From Lachnospiraceae bacterium (GTDB lineage Bacteria; Bacillota; Clostridia; Lachnospirales; Lachnospiraceae): a DNA stretch of 5,346 nt. Where the stretch lies: positions 1 through 5,346 of the forward strand of contig JAAUZS010000009.1 of NCBI GenBank assembly GCA_014804495.1, read 5' to 3'. Of the stretch, positions 1-4,672 are shown in pieces. Position 1 is the first letter of the stretch; every line of letters starts with the position of its first letter. The position numbers were made by a program, and so were the translations under genes. Under the pieces are notes generated by a model. That model did no database searches and was not told the DNA's origin. It saw only the letters and a program-made list of their open reading frames with translations.

Positions 1-1
1 T

Positions 2-199
2 GAAAATGTAGAGTGGGTAGAGATGATAAACGGGCTGGATGAAAAGTACAGACTTGTAATGATTCTGTATTATGTAAACGGACTCAATACGACAGAAATA
101 TCCTCCACGCTGCATATTCCTGTCAGCACGGTAAGGACGAGACTCTCAAGGGGAAGAAAACAGATGGCGTTATTGTATGCCGAAGAAAAGAGGAAATAG
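2..199 (+). CDS. ECF-type RNA polymerase sigma factor, C-terminal part (5' end outside window)
   Basis: The last 65 codons are open from the window edge to a TAG at 197-199. The peptide has the layout of sigma-70 region 4 of extracytoplasmic-function sigma factors. A helix around GLDEKYRLVMILYYVNGL is followed by a helix-turn-helix, with TTEISSTLHI as first helix and STVRTRLSRGRKQM as recognition helix, and a basic tail EEKRK. In the family, region 4 binds the -35 element of target promoters. The downstream DUF4179-type membrane protein begins 3 bases after the stop, so the two are almost certainly co-transcribed as a sigma factor and its probable anti-sigma partner. Region 2 and the start codon lie outside the window, so the ECF subgroup cannot be assigned. 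A different HTH regulator with a sigma-like C-terminus is possible but less likely. Confidence 0.85.
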   Translation, partial: ENVEWVEMINGLDEKYRLVMILYYVNGLNTTEISSTLHIPVSTVRTRLSRGRKQMALLYAEEKRK

Positions 200-202
200 A
201 GA

Positions 203-1354
203 ATGGAAGAAAAAGAAATTATTGAAAAAATGCAGCAGAGCATTGTAATTCCGAATATCGTGCAGGAAAAAGTCAATAGTGCTTTTCAGAGGATTGATGA
301 AAAGAACAAAAATGTTATAACAATGCATTCAGGGAAGAGAAAATGGAAGATGATGTGGATAGCCATCACCGCTGTTATGGTGGCGCTTGGAACGACTATA
401 TGCGCGGCTGCTTATATACATTTGAACAGCGGACTTGAGGCTGATTTTTTTATGACGCAGGAAGAAAGGCAGTTTTTAGAAGAGCAGGAGTATATGTGGC
501 ATATAAGAGATGGGAGTGAAATGCCTGCGGGCGTTACGGCTGGAGGTGTGACAATAACGCCTTTACAGATGATTTCAGATAACAGGTTTGCGTGGCTTTC
601 ATTTAAAGTGGAAGGATATGATTTTGAAGAAGGTATGCAGCCGAAAATTTTCAGGATGTCTATAGTTGTTGATGGTAATGAGCAGACATTCGTTAATGCG
701 TATAGTGAATTTTATAAAGGGCGGGATTATGACGGAAGTCTTTTTTTCTATGAAGGCGGAGCTCTGGAAAAAGAGACTAATGGCAGTCATATAGAAAATT
801 ATGTGGATGAAGAAGGTAATATGGAATATATTATCCAGATAGACGGCAGCAGGTATGAAAAAGGCCTGATTGGTTCTTTCGTTCATGTCACATTTCAGGA
901 TTTAGGCACATACTATCAAGGAGAATCCTGTAAGGAACTGGAGGCAGTTTGGGAATTTGACATAGAGTTAAAAGGCTCGGATGAGGTCAGAAAAGTAGCG
1001 TTATCCGAACCGCTTGGAGATAGCGGCGCTACGGTTGTCTATGCAGAAATATCCCCGATTTCATTTTATGTGCAATATGATATATCGGAGGTTTCTGCAA
1101 AAGCGCCTGAATTTATTGGTGTGCGTTTAAAAGACGGTACTTATATGATGTATATAGCAGATTGCGGAGTTGTCGGATACCGTAACGAAAGTGAAAATGT
1201 TTATGTGGCAGCCCGTGCATCTGTCCGTGTAATAGATACGAGTCAGGTAGATGCGCTGCTGTTTTTAAAAGATTTACCAAAAACACAATATAATGGAGAA
1301 TATGAATGGATAGAGGAGAATCTGTATATTGTGCCGATAGAGACTGTTGATTAG
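203..1354 (+). CDS. DUF4179-type single-pass membrane protein, putative anti-sigma factor
   Basis: This 383-residue protein has a cytoplasmic N-terminus (about 1-48) with the segment IPNIVQEKVNSAFQRI, typical of DUF4179 proteins. A basic KRKWK stretch and one strong membrane helix (about 51-72) follow, then a large extracellular part. The segment around residues 113-140 (GGVTITPLQMISDNRFAWLSF) fits the DUF4179 core: 'ggv.i...q...D....v.f'. A second beta-rich region (about 255-370) has no domain I can name. RsiV of Bacillus subtilis also combines DUF4179 with a cytoplasmic sigma-binding segment, so a role in holding the upstream sigma factor is inferred from family and position, not shown. The start ATG follows AGAGG at 189-193, inside the end of the sigma gene, suggesting translational coupling. 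No zinc-binding anti-sigma motif (HxxxCxxC) is present, and I see no recognisable signal-binding or cleavage motif. Confidence 0.8.
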   Translation: MEEKEIIEKMQQSIVIPNIVQEKVNSAFQRIDEKNKNVITMHSGKRKWKMMWIAITAVMVALGTTICAAAYIHLNSGLEADFFMTQEERQFLEEQEYMWHIRDGSEMPAGVTAGGVTITPLQMISDNRFAWLSFKVEGYDFEEGMQPKIFRMSIVVDGNEQTFVNAYSEFYKGRDYDGSLFFYEGGALEKETNGSHIENYVDEEGNMEYIIQIDGSRYEKGLIGSFVHVTFQDLGTYYQGESCKELEAVWEFDIELKGSDEVRKVALSEPLGDSGATVVYAEISPISFYVQYDISEVSAKAPEFIGVRLKDGTYMMYIADCGVVGYRNESENVYVAARASVRVIDTSQVDALLFLKDLPKTQYNGEYEWIEENLYIVPIETVD

Positions 1355-1386
1355 AAGAAATGAATAATAAAAATAAATGGAAAAAA

Positions 1387-1416
1387 TTGAATTTTAAAAT
1401 TTGACCTCTGTATGAT
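1387..1416 (+). promoter_or_regulatory. Candidate sigma-A promoter for the 63-residue membrane protein gene
   Basis: TTGAAT (1387-1392) and TATGAT (1411-1416) are separated by 18 bases, and the start of transcription would be near 1423. The gene's ribosome binding site GGAGG (1450-1454) and ATG (1460) lie 30-40 bases further on. No clear terminator separates this promoter from the DUF4179 gene, so read-through from upstream is also possible. Confidence 0.5.
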
Positions 1417-1459
1417 ACAATGGAGTTGACATAAAACAACATATTATACGGAGGTTCTT

Positions 1460-1651
1460 ATGAATACCAGAGTAATGCACATATTAACCGGAGCGTTGTT
1501 TGCGCTGGCGGGTATACTTACACTGATTGAAGGTGTTTGCAATATGAGGGCATCTAATATCTTTATAGGCATAAGCTTTGTAGTGGTTGGAGCTTTATAT
1601 TTTATCAGGAAGAAAAAGATGTCAGTTGACAAAAAGAGCAATCAGTGGTAA
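1460..1651 (+). CDS. Small two-helix membrane protein of unknown function (63 aa)
   Basis: The ATG is preceded by GGAGG at 1450-1454 with a 5-base spacer, a strong site that supports a real gene. The product has two predicted membrane helices, about residues 7-26 (ILTGALFALAGILTLIEGVC) and 32-49 (NIFIGISFVVVGALYFI). A short polar hinge (NMRAS) lies between them, and the tail is strongly basic (RKKKMSVDKKSNQW). By the positive-inside rule both ends would face the cytoplasm. I do not recognise the family. It lies between the sigma/anti-sigma pair and the manganese riboswitch, but the aptamer is downstream of this gene, so it is not controlled by that switch. Its last codons also carry the -35 and -10 of the next promoter. 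Function unknown. Confidence 0.7.
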   Translation: MNTRVMHILTGALFALAGILTLIEGVCNMRASNIFIGISFVVVGALYFIRKKKMSVDKKSNQW

Positions 1652-1654
1652 ATT
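1626..1654 (+). promoter_or_regulatory. Promoter of the mntP riboswitch leader, overlapping the upstream stop codon
   Basis: A perfect TTGACA (1626-1631) is followed after 17 bases by TAAATT (1649-1654; 4 of 6 consensus positions). The predicted transcription start is near 1661, about 11 bases before the riboswitch P1 helix, the usual geometry for a leader of this kind. The -35 lies in the last codons of the 63-residue gene, and its TAA stop (1649-1651) is the first half of the -10. Confidence 0.7.
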
Positions 1655-1671
1655 ATCATCAATAAGAATCC

Positions 1672-1755
1672 CATGGGGGAGTAGCAAGCGTATATCGTAG
1701 CAAGTCAACATACTGACCTCTAAGGTCTGGCTTGTTTTAAATTGCGAGACTCATG
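1672..1755 (+). promoter_or_regulatory. yybP-ykoY (manganese-sensing) riboswitch aptamer
   Basis: The two hallmark loops are present: GGGGAGTAG at 1676-1684 and GCGAGAC at 1744-1750. They are closed by a P1 helix, CATGG (1672-1676) with TCATG (1751-1755), four Watson-Crick pairs plus a G-U. The internal arm is CAAGTC (1701-1706) with GGCTTG (1729-1734), enclosing GACCT/AGGTC (1715-1719/1723-1727). In known members Mn2+ docks between the two conserved loops and stabilises P1. The aptamer sits upstream of mntP, the classic target of this class. It is followed by a terminator, so control is probably at transcription elongation, with Mn2+ turning expression on. Confidence 0.9.
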
Positions 1756-1776
1756 TATAGCTTGAACTATGCATGA
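1751..1776 (+). promoter_or_regulatory. Hairpin competing with riboswitch P1 (expression platform)
   Basis: TCATGTATAG (1751-1760) can pair with CTATGCATGA (1767-1776) around the loop CTTGAA, giving ten pairs including one G-U. The left arm contains the whole 3' strand of P1, so the two structures cannot coexist. This is the expected design of a switch in which ligand-stabilised P1 frees 1767-1776. The freed strand could pair with 1794-1798 and 1806-1810, the latter being part of the terminator arm. The pairings are seen in the sequence; their order and direction are inference. Confidence 0.55.
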
Positions 1777-1798
1777 AGTCCATATATTTACAATATGT

Positions 1799-1832
1799 AC
1801 CAAGTATAGTGTGAAGCTGTACTTGGTTTTTT
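1799..1832 (+). terminator. Intrinsic terminator in the mntP leader
   Basis: ACCAAGTA (1799-1806) pairs perfectly with TACTTGGT (1820-1827). The stem can extend inward through TAGT/GCTG with two G-U pairs, and the uridine run (1827-1832) follows at once. It lies after the aptamer and before the mntP ribosome binding site, so it is the likely off-state structure of the riboswitch. Confidence 0.85.
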
Positions 1833-1860
1833 ATTTTATAACTACTAGGAGGAACAAAAG

Positions 1861-2451
1861 ATGGAGTGGAGTTTATTATTTTTCTTTAACAGCATACTTC
1901 TTGGAGTAGGACTTGCCATGGATGCTTTTTCAGTTTCACTTGCGAATGGACTGAACGAGCCGGACATGAAGAAAGATAGGATGTGTGCAGTTGCAGGGGT
2001 ATTTGCAGTTTTTCAGGCAATAATGCCGATGATTGGCTGGATATGTGTCCATACAATAGTTCAGTACTTTGAGGCATTTGAAAAATTCATTCCGTGGATT
2101 GCATTGGCGCTGCTTTCCTATATCGGCGGAAAGATGCTGGCGGATGGAATAAAAAATAAGGACTCTGAGGCGGAGAAAACGAAGGTGGGTTTTAAAGCGC
2201 TTATGATACAGGGCATAGCCACTTCTATAGATGCCCTGTCTGTAGGATTTACGATTGCCGAGTATGGACTCGTAATGGCTATTGTATGCGCACTTATTAT
2301 TGCTGTTGTGACATTTATTATATGTATGGCAGGACTTATTCTGGGTAAAAAATTCGGAACCAGATTTTCAAATAAGGCGTCTATATTGGGTGGAGTTATA
2401 CTGATTGTAATAGGACTTGAAATTTTCATTACAGGTGTATTGCATTTATAA
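1861..2451 (+). CDS. mntP: MntP family manganese efflux pump
   Basis: MntP (formerly DUF204/YebN) exports Mn2+ across the cytoplasmic membrane and protects against manganese overload. The 196-residue product has the family length and the two-repeat architecture. The first repeat carries GLAMDAFSVSLANG (17-30, Asp21) and the second carries GIATSIDALSVGFT (118-131, Asp124). These Asp-containing membrane motifs are the conserved ion-path signature. About six helices are visible: roughly 7-28, 42-65, 76-93, 112-130, 136-161 and 174-194. A polar loop (KNKDSEAEKTK, 98-108) joins the halves. The start follows AGGAGG at 1847-1852 with an 8-base spacer. Its own riboswitch leader strongly supports the function. 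The C-terminal codons are duplicated at 4486-4518, so the 3' end may be a recombination site (see islet entry). Confidence 0.95.
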   Translation: MEWSLLFFFNSILLGVGLAMDAFSVSLANGLNEPDMKKDRMCAVAGVFAVFQAIMPMIGWICVHTIVQYFEAFEKFIPWIALALLSYIGGKMLADGIKNKDSEAEKTKVGFKALMIQGIATSIDALSVGFTIAEYGLVMAIVCALIIAVVTFIICMAGLILGKKFGTRFSNKASILGGVILIVIGLEIFITGVLHL

Positions 2452-2458
2452 AATTTTG
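2421..2458 (+). repeat. mntP-tail direct repeat, left copy
   Basis: These 38 bases cover the last nine full codons of mntP, its stop and seven bases beyond. They match 4488-4525 at 34 of 38 positions. Positions 2438-2458 (21 bases, spanning the stop) are identical in both copies. The mismatches fall at 2427, 2433 and 2436 (third codon positions) and 2437 (Val/Ile). It is a candidate attachment-site or duplication scar flanking the glycosyltransferase/regulator pair. Confidence 0.85.
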
Positions 2459-2472
2459 ATGCTTAATAATGA

Positions 2473-2507
2473 TGATGGGGCAAAACCATTATAAGTTTGC
2501 CCCATCA
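2473..2507. terminator. Shared hairpin between convergent genes, no clear U-tract
   Basis: TGATGGGGCAAA (2473-2484) pairs perfectly with TTTGCCCCATCA (2496-2507), 12 base pairs with an 11-base loop. It lies 22 bases after the mntP stop and 26 bases beyond the stop of the convergent glycosyltransferase. Neither side has a run of T, so it may be a bidirectional transcript end protected by the stem, or a factor-dependent stop. Position and stem strength support a terminator role. Confidence 0.65.
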
Positions 2508-2532
2508 GGATTATAGTGCTCAGATATATATT

Positions 2533-4131
2533 TTAATAATATAAGCAATAGCAGTCAAAATAAGCATATCCCTCGTAAAGTTTTTCTGCAGCTGTATACT
2601 GGTCAAATATAGTAAGCAGTTTTTTATTATCAAATTCTAAAGAAGATGAAACATATACAACTATTTTTTTGTTCGGATATTGTGACATGTCTAACTTATT
2701 AATCTCTTCCATGTTTGTAATTGTTAATGATGGATATTGGATAAATTCAAGGTAATGCGGCCACATTTCCCATCCACTATTCAAAATGCAAATGCAGTCA
2801 TATTGCACGGCATTCTTTATTTTTTCCGTTATTGTATTTTGGTAATATATTCCACTGTATTTCCATGTATAGTCACGATAAACTAATGATTCAGCGAATA
2901 ACAATATAATGCAAAACAGACTTATGATTAGTTTACTTTCTTTTGCAAGGTATTTTACAAAAAACAATATACCAATGCAGAATGTTAATATAAGCAGAGG
3001 ATAAAGCAGAGAGATGTATCTGTCTGTTATATAGCTTGCTACTTTAGATACAATAAAGAAGTAACCGATCATTGTTGTTCCAATCAGTGATAATCTCCAT
3101 TTGTATATATAGTCTTTCTTTTTCCAAGACAGTGCATAACCAATAAGTGCAGCTATTATAAATATAAGAAATGTGTAATGAAATAAGTCTTTATTTATTA
3201 TTTTAAAATATTCTGTTATACGTTCTGTATAATCTGACAGGTTGAAGAAATTTTTTATGTTTTCAGTTCCTCTGCCGCCCTTTAGTAAATGTCTTATTAT
3301 GCCATAAAAGCATATCACCGTTGTGCAGACTGCAACACACAGAGAATAGAGAAGACGTAAAAAGTTACGTTTGTTTTTGGTGGTTAAAAGGTATAAAGCG
3401 ATTACTGCATAATGGAAAAAAGCATATACAATAAAATAATAATGAGTCAGTGTACCGCATATCAAAATCAACATGTTTCCGGCAAAAAAATGCAGATTGA
3501 AATTTCCCCAGTTTTTTAAAATCCAATAACTGAGCAAAACGCAAAAAAATGTTACCATGACATACATTCTAAGAAAGGTGGTCATTTCTATTATTGCCGG
3601 ATGTACGGCAAAGAGTAAGCTGCAAAATAAAGCAAGTACTTCGGAGTCTAAAAATAATAGACATATTTTATACACAAAAATGACAGTAGCAATACCAAAT
3701 ATTAAATTAATGGTAAAGGCAAACCAAGGACTATATTTTCCGATAAAAAAGGAAGATATTGTATGTACCAAAGCATAATAAAACGGCGGATGAGTATCAC
3801 TATGCTGATTCTTCCAGACATTAGCGTAATTAAAGGGCGGATTATATTCATTTGTTGTAAGCTGAATGTCCAATGCTTTTTGCGGAGTTGTTATTTTCTG
3901 GTTAATGGGAAAATAATAATTTCCTGTGTCGTTTGCAAGTGTGTATGTCAATTTTTCGTCAACATGGTCGCCTTTTTTTTCATACTGTTTATAGCAAGAT
4001 AATGTTGTGAATAATATAAGAATGCAAAATAATGATAACTTAATCCTTATATTGACCATGTTTTTTCTGTTGTCTTTCTTTTCTGTTTTCCAATCTTCAA
4101 TCAGTGAAAATATTAAAATTTTTTTTGTCAT
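2533..4131 (-). CDS. GT-C fold membrane glycosyltransferase, GT39/PMT_2-like
   Basis: This 532-residue integral membrane protein is of the kind that transfers a sugar from a polyprenyl-phosphate donor to an acceptor outside the membrane. A first helix (about 28-46) is followed by a long external loop. The loop has HVDE (56-59), matching the acidic catalytic motif of GT-C enzymes, then LTYTLAND and THPPFYY (113-119), the HPP-Y motif typical of GT39/PMT_2. RMY (188-190) and TDRYISLLYP (369-378) also fit the family, and about nine further helices follow. The C-terminal 110 residues are a soluble, probably extracellular domain. The start at 4131 is chosen because AGGAG lies 10 bases upstream; the internal Met25 has no good ribosome binding site. 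Donor and acceptor cannot be read from the sequence. It is AT-rich, divergent from a small regulator, and probably controlled by it. Role in cell-wall, teichoic-acid or protein glycosylation is open. Confidence 0.8.
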   Translation of the reverse strand: MTKKILIFSLIEDWKTEKKDNRKNMVNIRIKLSLFCILILFTTLSCYKQYEKKGDHVDEKLTYTLANDTGNYYFPINQKITTPQKALDIQLTTNEYNPPFNYANVWKNQHSDTHPPFYYALVHTISSFFIGKYSPWFAFTINLIFGIATVIFVYKICLLFLDSEVLALFCSLLFAVHPAIIEMTTFLRMYVMVTFFCVLLSYWILKNWGNFNLHFFAGNMLILICGTLTHYYFIVYAFFHYAVIALYLLTTKNKRNFLRLLYSLCVAVCTTVICFYGIIRHLLKGGRGTENIKNFFNLSDYTERITEYFKIINKDLFHYTFLIFIIAALIGYALSWKKKDYIYKWRLSLIGTTMIGYFFIVSKVASYITDRYISLLYPLLILTFCIGILFFVKYLAKESKLIISLFCIILLFAESLVYRDYTWKYSGIYYQNTITEKIKNAVQYDCICILNSGWEMWPHYLEFIQYPSLTITNMEEINKLDMSQYPNKKIVVYVSSSLEFDNKKLLTIFDQYTAAEKLYEGYAYFDCYCLYY

Positions 4132-4161
4132 CAGTACATAGCTCCTAAGAATTGATTAATG

Positions 4162-4226
4162 ACTAATGTTAACAATAACTAATGTAGACATTATATACTT
4201 CATACATCAATTATGCAAGCATTAGT
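4162..4226. promoter_or_regulatory. Candidate operator: repeated ACTAATG boxes in the divergent intergenic region
   Basis: ACTAATGT occurs at 4162-4169 and again at 4178-4185, 16 bases apart. An inverted copy, CATTAGT, is at 4220-4226. The middle box forms a palindrome TAATGT-AG-ACATTA (4180-4193), and TGTTAACA (4167-4174) is a second perfect palindrome. The middle palindrome overlaps the minus-strand -10, and the right box lies in the spacer of the regulator's promoter. The arrangement suits binding by the adjacent Cro/C1-type protein to both promoters. Which protein binds is inference. Confidence 0.45.
4190..4218 (-). promoter_or_regulatory. Candidate promoter of the glycosyltransferase gene
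   Basis: On the minus strand, TTGCAT (4218-4213) and TATAAT (4195-4190) are separated by 17 bases. Transcription would start near 4183, leaving a leader of about 50 bases before the ATG at 4131. The -10 is perfect and the -35 matches at its first three positions. Confidence 0.6.
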
Positions 4227-4230
4227 TTTT

Positions 4231-4239
4231 TGTTATAAT
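4231..4239 (+). promoter_or_regulatory. Extended -10 promoter of the Cro/C1-type regulator gene
   Basis: TGTTATAAT fits the extended -10 form TGnTATAAT. A 17-base spacer would place the -35 at TTATGC (4211-4216), which is weak and overlaps the -35 of the opposite promoter. The two divergent promoters are therefore back to back. The transcript would start near 4246, giving almost no leader before AAGGAGG at 4248-4254. Confidence 0.6.
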
Positions 4240-4261
4240 TCACCTACAAGGAGGATTTTTC

Positions 4262-4477
4262 ATGGTACGTTTGCGGATTTTGGATATTTTGGAAGAGCAG
4301 AATCATACAAAATATTGGTTATTTAAACAAATGGATTTAAGCTATCAGAATTTTAATAAAATTGTTACAAACCAGACATCCTCCATACGGTTTGAAAATC
4401 TTGAAAAACTTAGTAAAATATTGGATAGTCCTATAGGAGATTTATTTGAAATTATAGATTCTGAAGATGGAAATTAG
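4262..4477 (+). CDS. Small Cro/C1-type (XRE) helix-turn-helix regulator, 71 aa
   Basis: The whole protein is one DNA-binding domain. MVRLRILDILEEQNHT forms helix 1. KYWLFKQMDLSYQNFNKIV (about 18-36) forms the helix-turn-helix. SSIRFENLEKLSKILDSPIGDLFEII (about 40-65) gives the two closing helices, with the IRFxxLEKLxxILDxxxxDLFEI pattern common in compact XRE regulators of Firmicutes. There is no sensor or dimerisation domain beyond it. The ribosome binding site AAGGAGG (4248-4254) lies 7 bases before the ATG, so initiation should be strong. It is divergent from the glycosyltransferase and shares a 130-base control region with repeated boxes, so local control of that gene and itself is the simplest reading. 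The gene is AT-rich. Its stop is only about 10 bases from the mntP-tail remnant. Confidence 0.85.
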   Translation: MVRLRILDILEEQNHTKYWLFKQMDLSYQNFNKIVTNQTSSIRFENLEKLSKILDSPIGDLFEIIDSEDGN

Positions 4478-4485
4478 ATTGGCAG

Positions 4486-4518
4486 GGAATTTTTATTACC
4501 GGCATATTGCATTTATAA
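4486..4518 (+). pseudogene. Remnant of the 3' end of an mntP gene
   Basis: Read in frame from 4486 this gives GIFITGILHL and TAA at 4516-4518. The intact MntP ends EIFITGVLHL. Similarity fades upstream of 4486, and no other part of mntP is present. The differences from the intact copy are almost all synonymous, showing that this piece comes from a once-translated mntP rather than from random mutation of a copy. It has no start or reading frame of its own. It is either the displaced native tail after insertion at mntP or the relic of a second mntP. Confidence 0.75.
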
Positions 4519-4525
4519 AATTTTG
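4488..4525 (+). repeat. mntP-tail direct repeat, right copy
   Basis: This is the partner of 2421-2458, with 34 of 38 bases identical and 4505-4525 matching 2438-2458 exactly. Downstream of the identical core the two sites diverge at once. The left copy runs into the 2473-2507 hairpin and the right copy into the 4536-4559 hairpin. Confidence 0.85.
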
Positions 4526-4535
4526 CAATATAATA

Positions 4536-4559
4536 AGCTCAGGCTCAGCAGCCTGAGCT
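4536..4559. terminator. Perfect 10-bp hairpin, possible native mntP terminator
   Basis: AGCTCAGGCT (4536-4545) pairs with AGCCTGAGCT (4550-4559) around a four-base loop (CAGC). It lies 17 bases after the mntP-tail stop, about where a terminator of the original mntP would be, and would now close the regulator transcript. No T-run follows directly, so termination alone is uncertain. Confidence 0.5.
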
Positions 4560-4560
4560 C

Positions 4561-4583
4561 TAAGAATTACTTCGTAATTCTTA
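4561..4583. repeat. Second adjacent palindrome with a TTC loop
   Basis: TAAGAATTAC (4561-4570) pairs with GTAATTCTTA (4574-4583), ten pairs around a 3-base loop, starting two bases after the previous hairpin ends. The 3' arm is moderately T-rich (AATTCTTATT), so the pair may act together as a terminator. It could also be a dispersed palindromic repeat unit. It lies just upstream of the MATE promoter. Confidence 0.5.
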
Positions 4584-4617
4584 TTGGAATAATATACTTT
4601 TATTGCTTCTGTGGATA

Positions 4618-4626
4618 TGATATAAT
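4618..4626 (+). promoter_or_regulatory. Extended -10 promoter of the MATE transporter gene
   Basis: TGATATAAT fits TGnTATAAT. The sequence 17 bases upstream (TTTTAT, 4598-4603) is a poor -35, which extended -10 promoters tolerate. Transcription would start near 4633, about 40 bases before the ATG. Confidence 0.6.
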
Positions 4627-4672
4627 CATCTGACTATGACTAAATTTTTACAGGCGTGGAAAGGATTATTAT

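Larger units (their letters stand above)
2459..4525. other. Candidate acquired islet between two mntP tails
   Basis: This span of 2067 bases contains a minus-strand glycosyltransferase, a divergent Cro/C1-type regulator and one copy of the repeat. Hand counts of 60-base stretches gave about 32% GC in the glycosyltransferase and 23-35% in the regulator, against 33-47% in mntP and about 52% in the MATE gene. No integrase, transposase or terminal inverted repeat is visible. It could be a small non-autonomous or decayed integrative element, a piece brought in by homologous recombination, or the relic of an mntP duplication. The boundaries are those implied by the repeats. Confidence 0.5.

Noticed and set aside
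1426..1431. Perfect TTGACA just before the 63-residue gene
   Set aside because: At 16-18 bases downstream there is only the ribosome binding site, with no -10. The upstream TTGAAT/TATGAT pair is better.
1113..1442. Minus-strand open frame of 109 codons
   Set aside because: It lies mostly opposite the DUF4179 gene, has no good ribosome binding site, and its peptide resembles no family. The sense gene explains the region.
2118..2429. Minus-strand open frame of 103 codons opposite mntP
   Set aside because: It is antisense to a well-recognised membrane protein gene and has biased, low-complexity composition typical of a shadow frame.
3557..4002. Two plus-strand open frames of 73 and 79 codons
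   Set aside because: Both lie fully opposite the glycosyltransferase and overlap each other. Neither has a recognisable product.
3994..4059. Possible lipoprotein signal (TLSC) or later start at Met25 in the glycosyltransferase
   Set aside because: The residue at -3 of the cysteine is Thr, not the usual Leu, and the first helix fits a GT-C membrane anchor. Met25 has no good ribosome binding site, while the 4131 start has AGGAG.
2459..4525. Insertion sequence or transposon
   Set aside because: There is no transposase, no terminal inverted repeat and the flanking repeat is far longer than a usual target duplication, so it is listed only as a candidate islet.
4467..4560. Short plus-strand frame overlapping the end of the regulator gene
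   Set aside because: It runs through the mntP tail out of frame and into the hairpin. It has no ribosome binding site and no plausible product.
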